From CG2-30-36-16 sp964372115 (lineage in GTDB: Bacteria; Bacteroidota; Ignavibacteria; Ignavibacteriales; Ignavibacteriaceae), in the NCBI GenBank assembly GCA_964372115.1, contig CAYJPN010000023.1, positions 24,659 through 88,658 on the forward strand: a stretch of 64,000 nucleotides of DNA, written 5' to 3'. Under the pieces are notes generated by a model that did no database searches, had not been told where the DNA came from, and saw only the letters and a program-made list of their open reading frames with translations. Shown here in pieces: positions 8,745-18,578 of the stretch. The first letter of the stretch is position 1; every line of letters starts with the position of its first letter. The position numbers were made by a program, and so were the translations under genes.

Positions 8745-9482
8745 TTAAAAACCGGTGGAGAAATTTATTGTAAGAGAAGCAGGCAAAGTTACCTTTTGTT
8801 CAACGCCGAATGAAAGACTCCAATCGCTGGTTTCGAGCTGTTTTTTGTTATATGCTGAAACGAGCCGGACGGCATTTATTGCGCTTACTACGCGGTTAAG
8901 CAGCATCGCCCCAACAATAAATCTTAAACTGTTAAATGACTGCTCCGATGTTACCCACATACTCCTATAATTTTTTCGCTGGTTATTGTCAGCCCATTTC
9001 CAGTAATATGTATTTTCGTTGTACATAGCCTCAAAATCACGGTTTAAAGCTTTTTCATCATTGTAATTTTTTACATCCATATATTGTCCGAGGGTCGCAA
9101 AATAATCGGCGTCTTTCCCCTCAACAGAAACTTCGGCTACAGAAGCGGCGTATGATTTGTATCTGTCTTTGTTCCAATTTGCGTACTGATCGATTCCGAA
9201 ATAAACACCCCAAAGAGAAACTTCGGCAATGGTAAAGTACTTTCCGCTGGAATAACCTTCTGCATAAAGTTCCCCCATACCGGGGAGCAGAAGAGAATAA
9301 AGAATTGCCAAACCGGCATTTTTCTTTTTAGCCTGAAGAACCGGCTGCAAAGTATAGGTAGAAGAAACATCTTTTTTTATCGTTTCTTTTAGGTTGTTTT
9401 CAAGTAATAATCTCCCGCTGTATGTCTGCTGTGAGAAAGTCTGGGAGGCGCATAATAAAAGAGCCAGAAGTATAATTCTCAT
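8745..9482 (-). CDS. Secreted or membrane-associated protein, DUF5683-like
   Basis: A 245-residue protein with a signal peptide (MRIILLALLLCASQTFSQQ). A hydrophobic stretch at ~55-85 contains LYSLLLPGMGELYAEGY, which resembles the LLPGxGxxYxxxx motif of the DUF5683 and P-type small membrane proteins of Bacteroidota. A second hydrophobic helix (~180-200, FIVGAMLLNRVVSAINA) precedes a C-terminal beta-strand ending in Phe (SLTINFSTGF), a hint of outer-membrane association. The function is unknown. It lies 32 bases downstream of mtaB on the same strand and could be cotranscribed with it. Confidence 0.75.
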   Translation of the reverse strand: MRIILLALLLCASQTFSQQTYSGRLLLENNLKETIKKDVSSTYTLQPVLQAKKKNAGLAILYSLLLPGMGELYAEGYSSGKYFTIAEVSLWGVYFGIDQYANWNKDRYKSYAASVAEVSVEGKDADYFATLGQYMDVKNYNDEKALNRDFEAMYNENTYYWKWADNNQRKNYRSMWVTSEQSFNSLRFIVGAMLLNRVVSAINAVRLVSAYNKKQLETSDWSLSFGVEQKVTLPASLTINFSTGF

Positions 9483-9514
9483 AAGTTTGCTGTTTTTTAA
9501 TTTTAAGTTTAGTT

Positions 9515-10843
9515 TTAACTTGCCAACAAGTCAACTGAATTTTTAATCTCTAAAATATTTCCTTCACAAAGTTCGTCCTTTATACCCGTAACTCCAACAC
9601 TACAGAGTGTATTAACTAATATTTTTTCGAAAGGATGAACAACCCGGATGTAATTGGAAGAAAAACCTTTAATAAATCCATCGCCGGTTTCTGATTCAAA
9701 CAATACTTCAACTGTACTGCCGGCGATATTTTTATAAAACTCATGTTTCTTTTTTGCGCTTAAAATACGCAGCATATTATTTCGGCGGCGGCGCTCTGCA
9801 ACGTCAACTTTGTTTTCCATCGATATTGCTTTTGTGTCAGGTCGTTCGCTGTATGTAAATACATGAAGATAGCTTATTTCAAGATCGCGCAAGAACTCGT
9901 AGGTTTCTAAAAATTCCTTTTCACTTTCGCCGGGGAATCCTACTATTACATCCACCCCGATTCCAATCCCCGGTATCATGTTATTCAATTTTTTTATCAA
10001 ATGTTTATAATCATCTTTTGTATAACGCCGCTGCATCTTTTTTAGAACTTCAGCGCTTCCACTCTGCAAAGGTATATGAAAATGTTTACACATTTTTTCG
10101 CTTTTTGCGGTAAGTTCAATTATTCCATCAGTAAGAAGATTAGGCTCAATAGAACTAATTCTTATTCTGAATTGTCCCTCAACTTCGATCAATCGGAGCA
10201 GAACATCATAAAGTGAAAGATTTAACAATTTGCCGTAATCACCAACATTAACACCTGTAAGAATAATTTCTTTATATCCCTGTTTTACAAGCGAGGTAAA
10301 ATCCGCTAAAAGTTTTTCAAGGTCCATACTCCGGCTGCCGCCTCTTGCAAGAGGAATAGTACAGAACGAACATTTGTAATCGCAGCCGTCCTGGATTTTA
10401 AAATACGCGCGTGTTCTGCTGTCGGCATCGGATGAATGTGCTGCCCCAAAGTCATTTGATTCCTCAATAGGGGAAACATGAATACATGACACATCCTTTT
10501 TTTCAAAATTGTCAATGAGACTAAATAATTTAAATTTTTCATTGCTGCCGAGTACGGCATCTACACCTTCAATCGATATTATTTCATCGGGACGAAGTTG
10601 AGCGTAACAACCGGTTACAATAACGTAGGCTTCCGGGTTTTGCCGCAAGGCACGTCGTACAAGCTGACGGCATTCCTTTTCCGCATTTTCGGTTACTGTG
10701 CAAGTGTTAAAAAGGTATATGTCGGCTCTATCTTTAAACTCCACCACTTCAAACCCGCGGGATAAAAACTCACTACCGATTGTTGAAGTCTCGGAAAAAT
10801 TTAATTTACAGCCAAGCGTATGTAATGCTACTTTTTTAGGCAT
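9515..10843 (-). CDS. mtaB: tRNA ct6A/t6A37 methylthiotransferase (MtaB type)
   Basis: A radical-SAM enzyme that adds a methylthio group to t6A at position 37 of ANN-decoding tRNAs. The order of domains is an N-terminal MTTase domain with cluster cysteines in TLGCKLN, FNTCTV and TGCYA; a radical-SAM core with DGCDYKCSFCTIP (CxxxCxxC, ~residues 153-161); and a C-terminal TRAM domain. TLGCKLN rather than the MiaB-type TFGCQMN, plus the 442-residue length, points to MtaB rather than MiaB or RimO. The ATG at 10843 is preceded in frame by a TTG; I prefer the ATG. Confidence 0.92.
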   Translation of the reverse strand: MPKKVALHTLGCKLNFSETSTIGSEFLSRGFEVVEFKDRADIYLFNTCTVTENAEKECRQLVRRALRQNPEAYVIVTGCYAQLRPDEIISIEGVDAVLGSNEKFKLFSLIDNFEKKDVSCIHVSPIEESNDFGAAHSSDADSRTRAYFKIQDGCDYKCSFCTIPLARGGSRSMDLEKLLADFTSLVKQGYKEIILTGVNVGDYGKLLNLSLYDVLLRLIEVEGQFRIRISSIEPNLLTDGIIELTAKSEKMCKHFHIPLQSGSAEVLKKMQRRYTKDDYKHLIKKLNNMIPGIGIGVDVIVGFPGESEKEFLETYEFLRDLEISYLHVFTYSERPDTKAISMENKVDVAERRRRNNMLRILSAKKKHEFYKNIAGSTVEVLFESETGDGFIKGFSSNYIRVVHPFEKILVNTLCSVGVTGIKDELCEGNILEIKNSVDLLAS

Positions 10844-10923
10844 CAAACAAAACTAATTTTTTGTAATAATTATTTTTCTAAAAGCCGCTAAAAACAGCTT
10901 AGAGAATATTGGAAATAATAAAA

Positions 10924-10957
10924 AAAGAGCGGGGAAGTGAAGCCCCGCTCTTTGGTT
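10924..10957 (-). terminator. Intrinsic terminator after rpsA
   Basis: An 11-bp perfect stem (aaagagcgggg / ccccgctcttt, 10924-10934 and 10943-10953) has an 8-base loop. On the minus strand it is followed by a run of T. It lies about 25 bases beyond the rpsA stop, between rpsA and mtaB. Confidence 0.9.
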
Positions 10958-10977
10958 AAATAATATTATCAATATTA

Positions 10978-12801
10978 TTAATTGTCAGATTTCGAATCAT
11001 CTTTCGATTTTTCATCCGGTTCATCGAATATCGGGAATTCCGATGGATCGATTCCGCCAGTATCGATGCTCAAGAGTTCTTGAACTGTTACTCTTTCGAG
11101 TTTGTGTTTGTCAAGATATTCTTTTACTTCATCTTCAGATTTTTCTTTTAAAGCCGCTATGGCGCTTAAAACAATCTTTTTATTTTCTTTATCAAACTCG
11201 ATAACCTTTAACGGAAGCTCATCGTCTGCCGGAAAATGATTAGCAATGTTTTTAACTTTTGAAGGAACAAGCTGAGAAGCGGGAACAAAACCATCGACAT
11301 TCTGAGGAAGTTCGGCGATAAGTCCTTTTTCAATTATTCGAGTAACTTTACCTTCAACCATGGTTCCAACAGCGTAAAGTTTTTCAAAGCTGTCCCATGG
11401 GTTATCCATAACTTGTTTGTGTCCGAGAGAAATTTTTCTCTGTTCAACATCAATTGTCAAAACAACAACATCAAGCTTTTCACCTTTTTTGATTATTTCG
11501 CCTGGATGACGTAGTTTTTTCGTCCATGATAAATCACTTATGTGTACAAGCCCGTCAACGCCCGGTTCAAGTTCAACGAACACACCGAAGTTTGTAAGAT
11601 TGCGTGCAATACCTGAATGGGTTGAGCCCATCGGGTATTTTTGCATCAAAGATTCCCATGGATCGGGTTCTAATTGTTTTATACCGAGTGAAATTTTCTT
11701 TTCATCTTTATCAAGGCTAAGAATTATAGCTTCGATAATTTGACCCATAGCTACAACCTGCGAAGGATGTTTGATGTGCTGTGTCCAGCTCATTTCGCTA
11801 TTGTGAATCAAACCTTCTATACCTTTTTCAATTTCAATAAATGCGCCGTAATCAGTAAGCGAAACAACGCGTCCCGATACTTTATCGCCGATGTTATATT
11901 TCTCATCGATGTTTTCCCATGGATGCGGAAGAAGTTTCTTTAAGCTAAGTGATATTCTCTTCTTCTCTTCATCAAAGTCGGTAACAACAACTTTAATTGT
12001 CTGGTCGAGTTTAACAACTTCATTTGGATGATTAATGCGACCCCAGCTAAGATCTGTAATATGAACAAGACCATCAACGCCGCCAAGATCAACAAATACA
12101 CCGAAGTCTGTAATTGCTTTTACAGTGCCTTCAAGTATTTGACCTTTTTCAAGACCGTTGAGAATTGCGTTTCTCTGATCGGCAATTTCTTCTTCAACAA
12201 GAACTTTATGTGATACAACAACGTTCTCAGTGGGGATGTTAACTTTTACAACTTTAAAATCCATTGTCTGTCCGACGAATGCATCAAAATCGCGTATAGG
12301 TCGGATATCGATTTGTGAACCGGGGAGGAAAGCTTCCATACCCATTAAATCCACAACCATTCCGCCTTTTATTCTTTTTACAATTTTTCCTTCGAGAATT
12401 TCGCCCGTATCGTGAGCACGCACAACTTTTTCCCAGATGCGCAAGAAATCTGCTCTTATTTTGCTTAATACAAGGTTACCTTCCTGATCTTCAACGCTCT
12501 CTAAAACAACTTCAATCTCACGACCGACTTTTATATCTTCATTTTCGTAAAATTCTGATTTCGGAATAGCGCCTTCTGATTTGAAACCAACGTCGATAAT
12601 AACGTTGTCACCTAAAACACGAACTATTCTACCTTTTATAAGTTCGCCTTCTTTTAAATCCCTAAAGGATTCGGTATACATTTTTGCAAGGGTTAAAAAC
12701 TCTTCTTGCGAATAAGATTCGCTGTTAAATTGTTTTTTTGCCTTTTCATAATCTGCCGGGGTAATTTCCAGCTTTGTTACTTCTTTAATTGTGTCGGACA
12801 T
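10978..12801 (-). CDS. rpsA: 30S ribosomal protein S1
   Basis: The 607-residue protein holds six S1 RNA-binding repeats, each opening with a GxxxxGxV pattern, near residues 54, 135, 220, 305, 390 and 475. The central ones are most typical (GTVKAITDFGVFVDLGGVDG, GRVVSLTDYGAFIEIEKGIE). It binds mRNA and helps load it on the 30S subunit. A clear Shine-Dalgarno GGAGG (12806-12810) stands 4 bases before the ATG. The tail is acidic (DEPDEKSKDDSKSDN). It lies downstream of cmk, the classic cmk-rpsA pairing. Confidence 0.97.
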   Translation of the reverse strand: MSDTIKEVTKLEITPADYEKAKKQFNSESYSQEEFLTLAKMYTESFRDLKEGELIKGRIVRVLGDNVIIDVGFKSEGAIPKSEFYENEDIKVGREIEVVLESVEDQEGNLVLSKIRADFLRIWEKVVRAHDTGEILEGKIVKRIKGGMVVDLMGMEAFLPGSQIDIRPIRDFDAFVGQTMDFKVVKVNIPTENVVVSHKVLVEEEIADQRNAILNGLEKGQILEGTVKAITDFGVFVDLGGVDGLVHITDLSWGRINHPNEVVKLDQTIKVVVTDFDEEKKRISLSLKKLLPHPWENIDEKYNIGDKVSGRVVSLTDYGAFIEIEKGIEGLIHNSEMSWTQHIKHPSQVVAMGQIIEAIILSLDKDEKKISLGIKQLEPDPWESLMQKYPMGSTHSGIARNLTNFGVFVELEPGVDGLVHISDLSWTKKLRHPGEIIKKGEKLDVVVLTIDVEQRKISLGHKQVMDNPWDSFEKLYAVGTMVEGKVTRIIEKGLIAELPQNVDGFVPASQLVPSKVKNIANHFPADDELPLKVIEFDKENKKIVLSAIAALKEKSEDEVKEYLDKHKLERVTVQELLSIDTGGIDPSEFPIFDEPDEKSKDDSKSDN

Positions 12802-12909
12802 ACATCCTCCTGAAAAAAATAATCTGCACAGATTGTTAAATCATCAAAAAACAAATTGCTGCAGAAGATTTAGTGATACATTAGTTAATTTAAGATGATT
12901 TACTAAACT

Positions 12910-13596
12910 TTATTTTACGTTATTCTTCTTTTTTACAATGTCTAAAATTAATTCTACTTGCTCCGCAATTGAAACTTTAGAAGTATCAACCACAATAGCA
13001 TCCGGAGCCTGTTTCAACGGGCTTTCCTTTCGGGACGAATCAATAATATCTCTATTTAAAAGGTTATTTTTTACTTCATCAATCGAAACCTTCGTTCCGA
13101 CGGCTTCATATTCTTTTGCTCTTCTTTCAGCCCTGCGGTCGATGGAAGCGGTTAAAAATATTTTTACATCGGCTTCCGGAAATACAACCGTGCCGATGTC
13201 CCTGCCCTCCATTACAACACCGCCGGATATTTTACCCATTTCCTGTTGTTTTTTTACAAGAGCGGCGCGTACTTCTTTTATTTTGCTAACAAAGCTTACA
13301 TTTTTATTTACCACAACACTGCGTATATTTTCAGTAATCTCCTCACCGTCTGCAAAAACATGTGTAATACCGTTATCGAATTTTAATGTGAGGTCGGATT
13401 TTTCGGCAATTTCAATTACCATTTCTATCTCATTAAGGCAGTTTTTACGCATAGCCAAATAAGTTACCGCCCGGTACATGGCTCCGGTATCGATATATAA
13501 ATAATTTAATTTCTGTGCGACGAGTTTTGCAGAAGTGCTTTTACCGGAACCTGCTGGACCGTCTATCGCGATAATCATATTTTTTGACATAGGCAT
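12910..13596 (-). CDS. cmk: Cytidylate kinase
   Basis: It phosphorylates CMP and dCMP with ATP. The protein of ~228 residues has the P-loop IAIDGPAGSGKST at its N-terminus, YIDTGAMYRAVT, the substrate-binding EGRDIGTVVFPEADVKIFLTAS, and RRAERRAKE. The start is ambiguous: ATGs at 13596, 13590 and 13575 are in frame, and the core fold needs only the last. It sits between dnaX and rpsA on the same strand. Confidence 0.95.
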   Translation of the reverse strand: MPMSKNMIIAIDGPAGSGKSTSAKLVAQKLNYLYIDTGAMYRAVTYLAMRKNCLNEIEMVIEIAEKSDLTLKFDNGITHVFADGEEITENIRSVVVNKNVSFVSKIKEVRAALVKKQQEMGKISGGVVMEGRDIGTVVFPEADVKIFLTASIDRRAERRAKEYEAVGTKVSIDEVKNNLLNRDIIDSSRKESPLKQAPDAIVVDTSKVSIAEQVELILDIVKKKNNVK

Positions 13597-13657
13597 CAAA
13601 AATAAGGATTAAATGCCAAAATTCAAATTAAAGTAGCCCTGCTAATAAGGGTAAAAA

Positions 13658-15322
13658 TCAAGTTATTTCTATTCCGTTAAGTTCTTTTTTTATAGCATCT
13701 ACTACATCATCATCCTTCCAGAGAGGAGCAAGGCTTTTTGTGCCGTTTTTTTCCAATCCCTCCCCCGGAAGTTCTTGTTTTACTGCTTTTAAGTGTAGAG
13801 AAAGTTTTTTACCGAAAACCTGGTGTATTTTTTCCAGAAGGTATTTTGTGTTTTGATGAAATGCTTCTTCGGCGTTTTCGGCAGAAGAGGAAACGTAAAG
13901 TTTGTGTCCGTCTAATTTTTCAATATTTACGCTTCGGATGAAGGGTCCGAGAAGAAAACTTTTTTCAGTACAGACAGAGTTAACTAATCCCTGCCACTTC
14001 TCTACAACTGCCGAAAAATCAAAATCCTCATTCTTTTTTTCATCAGGAGGATTAATTATACTTTTTCCGTCAGATTCCTTTTGCGCCGGTTCTTTAACAT
14101 TAATCGGCTGGTTCTCCTGGTTCAGTTCAATGTTTTTTTTTTGATCCGGTGAGTCGGGTGGTGAAACTTTTGATGTTGGAGGTGAAGGATATTCACCGGC
14201 ATCCAAAGTTTTGAGGAGACCGGTAATTGTAGCTGACCGTTCAAGTGCAATAAGATGGCTAAGTGCAATTTCAATTTTTAGTTTTTGGTTTTGCGCAAAT
14301 CTAAGTTCCTGCTGAGTTTTGTTTAGGAAGTTTAGTATTCTTAACAAATCGCCTTCTGAAAATTTAGCAAGGTATTCCGGGTAGCGGTTTTTAAAAACAT
14401 CAGCGCTTTCAATAAGATCCGTTTTGCCGGTAACAATAACCGTCATTATATTCCGAAAGTGTTCCACAAGCCCGTCCATAAAATCGATAAAATTCCAGCC
14501 GTTCTCATAGAGGTTCGCGGATACTTCAAAAACAGTTTTGTAATTTTTTGTAATAACAGCATCGCTTATTCGGAAATAAATTTCGTCATCAATAAGGTTT
14601 AACATTTGGGAGACGAGGGTGGAGTCAATTTTATTACCGCAAAAAGAAACTACCTGATCAAAAAAACTTTCGGCGTCGCGCAGCGCTCCATCAGCTTTTT
14701 TTGCGATGATGGTTAAAGTTTTATCATCAATTTCAATACTTTCTTCAACCGCAATTTTTGCCAGTAAAGTTTTAATTGTATCGAGTTGAATTCGTCTGAA
14801 ATCGTAACGCTGGCAGCGCGAAATAATTGTAAGCGGCACTTTATGCACATCGGTAGTTGCAAAAATAAATATTGTGTGGGATGGCGGTTCTTCAAGAGTT
14901 TTTAGAAATGCATTAAACGACTCGCGTGTAAGCATGTGAACTTCATCGATAATATAAACTTTGTATTTGCCTTTTGTAGGGGCGTATTTTACGGATTCGC
15001 GTAGTGTTCGGATTTCATCTATACCACGATTTGAAGCGCCATCAATTTCAATTATATCAAGCGACTGGTTGTTGGTAATTGAATTACACATTTCGCAGTT
15101 ATTGCAGGGTTCGTAGTCAATTGGGTTTAAACAGTTCAGCGTTTTTGCCATCAATCGCGCTGTTGTAGTTTTACCAACTCCGCGCGGGCCTGTAAACAAA
15201 TACGCATGCGCAATTCTGTTATTTTTGAGAGCATTTTTTAAAGTTGTGGTAATATGTTCCTGCCCGACAACTTCGTTAAACTTTTGAGGACGCCACTTAC
15301 GTGCTGTTACAATAAACGCCAT
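13658..15322 (-). CDS. dnaX: DNA polymerase III subunit gamma/tau
   Basis: The ATPase core of the clamp loader. It has Walker A GPRGVGKTTTARLMAKTLN (~residues 45-63), a four-cysteine zinc motif (CLNPIDYEPCNNCEMC), Walker B IIDEVHML, and sensor 1 FIFATTDVHKVP. At 554 residues it is tau-like: a proline/lysine/glutamate-rich linker (~375-425) precedes a C-terminal domain. The gene starts 9 bases after the stop of the upstream GAF gene, so the two are probably cotranscribed. No obvious slippery sequence for making a shorter gamma form was identified. Confidence 0.96.
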   Translation of the reverse strand: MAFIVTARKWRPQKFNEVVGQEHITTTLKNALKNNRIAHAYLFTGPRGVGKTTTARLMAKTLNCLNPIDYEPCNNCEMCNSITNNQSLDIIEIDGASNRGIDEIRTLRESVKYAPTKGKYKVYIIDEVHMLTRESFNAFLKTLEEPPSHTIFIFATTDVHKVPLTIISRCQRYDFRRIQLDTIKTLLAKIAVEESIEIDDKTLTIIAKKADGALRDAESFFDQVVSFCGNKIDSTLVSQMLNLIDDEIYFRISDAVITKNYKTVFEVSANLYENGWNFIDFMDGLVEHFRNIMTVIVTGKTDLIESADVFKNRYPEYLAKFSEGDLLRILNFLNKTQQELRFAQNQKLKIEIALSHLIALERSATITGLLKTLDAGEYPSPPTSKVSPPDSPDQKKNIELNQENQPINVKEPAQKESDGKSIINPPDEKKNEDFDFSAVVEKWQGLVNSVCTEKSFLLGPFIRSVNIEKLDGHKLYVSSSAENAEEAFHQNTKYLLEKIHQVFGKKLSLHLKAVKQELPGEGLEKNGTKSLAPLWKDDDVVDAIKKELNGIEIT

Positions 15323-15331
15323 TTTAGTCTT

Positions 15332-15823
15332 CTACCTAATTATTTCTATTGAAAGAAATTTACAAAAATTTTCGAGATAGAGTTTATCTGTCTCATCAAA
15401 TGAATTTAATGATGTGCTGTCCAAATCGAGCACACCCCATAATTTAGTGCCGGTTTTTATTGGAATAACTATTTCCGATTTTGAATTGGAATCGCAGGCA
15501 ATATGCCCGGGGAAAACATTTACATCGGGGACAATTACGGTTTCCAACTTCTCCGCCGCCGTTCCGCAAACACCTTTTCCTAATTGTATTGTAGCGCAAG
15601 CCACTTTCCCCTGAAAAGGACCGAGAAATAATTTATCTCCGTCAAAAATATAAAAGCCGACCCAGCTAATTTTAGCGAAGGTTTGTTTTAACGCCGCGGT
15701 AAAATTACTCAGATTCGAAAGCTCGTTATCCGATTTATCAAGTAAAGCCCTTAATTGTTTATCAAGGGCTTTGTACTCTTCTTCAAGCGTTAAATTTTTA
15801 TCTGTAACTAAATTTTCTGCCAC
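15332..15823 (-). CDS. Free methionine-(R)-sulfoxide reductase (GAF domain)
   Basis: A 163-residue single GAF-domain protein of the fRMsr family, which reduces free L-methionine-(R)-sulfoxide. The three family cysteines are present: Cys76 (KVACATIQ), Cys86 (GKGVCGTAA) and Cys110 (GHIACDSNS), with the landmarks WVGFYIF, LGPFQGK, VPDVNVFPGH and GVLDLDS. It abuts lon (lon stop 15824, this start 15823) and precedes dnaX, suggesting a protein-quality and stress cluster. E. coli calls the gene msrC; I leave the symbol empty because naming differs between genomes. Confidence 0.9.
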   Translation of the reverse strand: MAENLVTDKNLTLEEEYKALDKQLRALLDKSDNELSNLSNFTAALKQTFAKISWVGFYIFDGDKLFLGPFQGKVACATIQLGKGVCGTAAEKLETVIVPDVNVFPGHIACDSNSKSEIVIPIKTGTKLWGVLDLDSTSLNSFDETDKLYLENFCKFLSIEIIR

Positions 15824-18310
15824 TTATTTTAATTTTTTCTTCGGTGTTTTTTTCTTCTGCGCAGCTTTATTTGAAGCCGCGGTCTTCGCTGCTGTAGATT
15901 TAATTTTGATGTCAGGGAAAATATATGGGATTGCGTCTTCAATATTATCAATAGGGATAATTTTCAAACCGTTCTTTATCTGATCCGACATTTCTTTTAA
16001 ATCGATTTCATTGTCTTTCGGAATCAACACAGTGGATATTTCATTTCGTTTTGCAGCGAGAAGTTTTTCGTTTAACCCGCCGATTGGAAGCACTTTTCCA
16101 CGGAGTGTTATTTCTCCAGTCATTGCCACATTGTTTGATGCGGCTCTGTTTGTAATTGCCGAAATTATCGCCATCGTCATAGTAATGCCTGCCGATGGTC
16201 CATCCTTTGGTATTGCGCCTTCGGGCAGGTGAATGTGTATTTCTTTCCCCTTAAAAAAGTGAGGATCGATACCGAATTTTTTTGCGCAAGAACGAACATA
16301 ACTCAAAGATGCCTGAGCTGATTCTTTCATCACGTTACCGAGTTGTCCGGTTAAAGTTAATCTTTCAGAGCCGTTCATTATTGTAACATCTACCGAAAGA
16401 AGTTCGCCGCCAACGCTCGTCCACGCTAAACCTGTAACACTGCCAACACGGTTTTCTTTGTTATGTTTCCGCATTCTGTAGCGCGGTACTTTTAGGTATT
16501 CTTCAACCTTTGCTTCGTCCACAACAAAACTGTTTTTTGTTTTTCTTTTTTTGTCAGTTTCCTTGTCAACAATTTCGCGTGCAATTTTTCTGCAAATTGA
16601 AGCAAGTTCACGTTCAAGATTTCTTACTCCGGACTCGCGGGTGTATTCGGTAATAATCTTTTTAATCGCCTCATCTTTGAACTGGATTTTTTTGTCCACT
16701 AATCCGTGAGCTTCGAGCTGCTTAAGGATTATATGCCTTTTGGCAATTTCTATCTTTTCGTGTTCAAGGTATCCCGGCAGTTCAATTATTTCCATTCTGT
16801 CCTGAAGCGGCAGAGGGATATTATAACGCACATTGGCTGTTGTAATAAACATAACTTGCGAAAGATCGTAATCAATTTCGATGTAATGATCGTTGAAAGT
16901 ATGGTTTTGTTCGGGGTCCAAAACTTCAAGCATAGCTGAGGATGGATCGCCGCGAAAATCCATACTCATTTTATCAATTTCATCAAGTAAAATTACAGGA
17001 TTAATTGTGCCGGCTTTTTTCATCGAATGAATAATTTTACCCGGCATTGAACCAATGTAAGTTCTGCGATGCCCGCGAATTTCCGCTTCATCCCGCACAC
17101 CGCCAAGGCTTATGCGTATAAAATTTCTGCCGAGCGCCCTCGCAATAGATTTACCAAGCGAAGTTTTACCAACGCCGGGAGGTCCCACAAAACATAATAT
17201 TTGCCCGCGCATTTGTTTAACAAGATTAAGCACGGCAATGTGCTCTACAATTCTATCCTTCGGTTTTTCAAGCCCGTAATGATCTTCATCCAAAGTTTTC
17301 TGAACATGTTTTAACTGCAAATTATCTTTTGTCCGTTTCGACCAGGGAATGTCGGTCAGCCAGTCAAGATAATTTCTAATAACAGTTGACTCGGGCGACA
17401 TTGGAGGAGTTTTTTTTAACTTATTAAATTCCTCAATAGCCTTTGCCTCGGCTTCTTTTGGCATTTTGGCTTTTTTAATTTTGCCTTTAAGTTTTGCAAA
17501 TTCAGGGGAGATGTCGTCTTCATCGCCAAGCTCGTCCTGCAGAATTTTTATCTGTTCCTGAATAATAAATTTTCGCTGTGTCTTTGCAATATTTTCCTGT
17601 ACCTTATTGTCAATCTCTTTTTCAATTTTTAGTATATCTATTTCGGAGTGAAGTATTTTTATTACTTCATAATATTGATCTTTGAGTACTACCTTTTCAA
17701 GTATGGTCTGTTTTATCTCAATTGCCTGATTAATATTAGCCGCTACATAAAATAGTTTTCTGTCGGGTTCTTCAATATTGTCGAAAGCCGACAAAGCCTC
17801 ATTTGGAATATTGCGGCTTATTTTTACGTATTCTTTAAAAAGCTGCGACATTTGACGAACCATCGCGTTCATCTCATGATCGTTTATCAGTTCGGGAATA
17901 ATTATTTCTATCTTCCCTTCAAAAAAATCTTTCCTGTCAGTAAATTCGCTTATTCTTCCCTGTATTAATCCATCCACTAAAATTTTCATTAACCCGTTGG
18001 GCAATTTTAATATCTGAACTATTTTTGCAATAGTTCCGTCTCTGTAAATTTCATCTTTTTTAGGATCTTCAACGCTCGATCTTTTCTGGGCTGCCAGAAA
18101 AATATATTTTGTGTTTTCAAGTGCGTAGTTTGCAGAGCGTATTGACTGCTCGCGCCCCACAAGCACCGGGAATATCATATAAGGGAAAATTACAAGATCT
18201 CTTAAAGGAAGGATAGGGAGAATCTCCGGCATACTGTCAACGATTGACTTATCGCCCATATCGTCGCTGCCGCTTGAGGTTTCTATCTCTACTTTTTTAA
18301 CTTGATCCAA
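15824..18310 (-). CDS. lon: ATP-dependent protease Lon
   Basis: The 828-residue protein has an N-terminal LON substrate-binding domain (LPILPLRDLVIFPYMIFPV at ~32), an AAA+ domain with Walker A GPPGVGKTSLGKS, and a C-terminal Ser-Lys protease domain with catalytic Ser706 in PKDGPSAG and Lys749 in GLNEKLLAAK. The start is TTG at 18310, chosen because a strong GGAGG lies 9 bases upstream and no ATG gives the complete N-terminus. The last ~24 residues are unusually rich in Lys and Ala (STAAKTAASNKAAQKKK and beyond), an addition to the core Lon fold. It is the first gene of the minus-strand cluster. Confidence 0.96.
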   Translation of the reverse strand: MDQVKKVEIETSSGSDDMGDKSIVDSMPEILPILPLRDLVIFPYMIFPVLVGREQSIRSANYALENTKYIFLAAQKRSSVEDPKKDEIYRDGTIAKIVQILKLPNGLMKILVDGLIQGRISEFTDRKDFFEGKIEIIIPELINDHEMNAMVRQMSQLFKEYVKISRNIPNEALSAFDNIEEPDRKLFYVAANINQAIEIKQTILEKVVLKDQYYEVIKILHSEIDILKIEKEIDNKVQENIAKTQRKFIIQEQIKILQDELGDEDDISPEFAKLKGKIKKAKMPKEAEAKAIEEFNKLKKTPPMSPESTVIRNYLDWLTDIPWSKRTKDNLQLKHVQKTLDEDHYGLEKPKDRIVEHIAVLNLVKQMRGQILCFVGPPGVGKTSLGKSIARALGRNFIRISLGGVRDEAEIRGHRRTYIGSMPGKIIHSMKKAGTINPVILLDEIDKMSMDFRGDPSSAMLEVLDPEQNHTFNDHYIEIDYDLSQVMFITTANVRYNIPLPLQDRMEIIELPGYLEHEKIEIAKRHIILKQLEAHGLVDKKIQFKDEAIKKIITEYTRESGVRNLERELASICRKIAREIVDKETDKKRKTKNSFVVDEAKVEEYLKVPRYRMRKHNKENRVGSVTGLAWTSVGGELLSVDVTIMNGSERLTLTGQLGNVMKESAQASLSYVRSCAKKFGIDPHFFKGKEIHIHLPEGAIPKDGPSAGITMTMAIISAITNRAASNNVAMTGEITLRGKVLPIGGLNEKLLAAKRNEISTVLIPKDNEIDLKEMSDQIKNGLKIIPIDNIEDAIPYIFPDIKIKSTAAKTAASNKAAQKKKTPKKKLK

Positions 18311-18319
18311 ATTTTAATT

Positions 18320-18324
18320 CCTCC
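18320..18324 (-). promoter_or_regulatory. Shine-Dalgarno GGAGG deciding the TTG start of lon
   Basis: GGAGG read on the minus strand, with 9 intervening bases before the TTG at 18310. It is the main reason for accepting the TTG start. Confidence 0.7.
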
Positions 18325-18476
18325 AGTTGTTCTATTCAATAATCGGATGCCAAATATACCAAAAATGATTTGGGCTATCAAGATCATGTTTTTAGCAGTA
18401 ATCGCTTCTCCATTGCATTTTCCCCGTTTACTTTAATCGCATTTGGTGTGGATATATAATGCCTGTGACCTCGATA

Positions 18477-18539
18477 CATCCCGTTAATAAAAGTTTTTTA
18501 AAATATTCGGCAACACATCCGGCGGGATGCCCGGCTGTC
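18477..18539. repeat. 63-bp dispersed repeat with inverted ends, copy 1
   Basis: 62 of 63 positions match 21169-21231 by eye. The unit carries inverted heptamers catcccg (18477-18483) and cgggatg (18523-18529), followed by cccggctgtc, so it resembles a small palindromic mobile repeat. The second copy lies at the truncated end of the metalloprotease gene. Confidence 0.75.
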
Positions 18540-18578
18540 GTCATTGTGCCATTAGATAACGGATTGTACATTATAAAT

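Noticed and set aside
12938..13462. 174-residue frame antisense to cmk
   Set aside because: Long only because it mirrors a conserved coding region; cmk on the other strand is certain.
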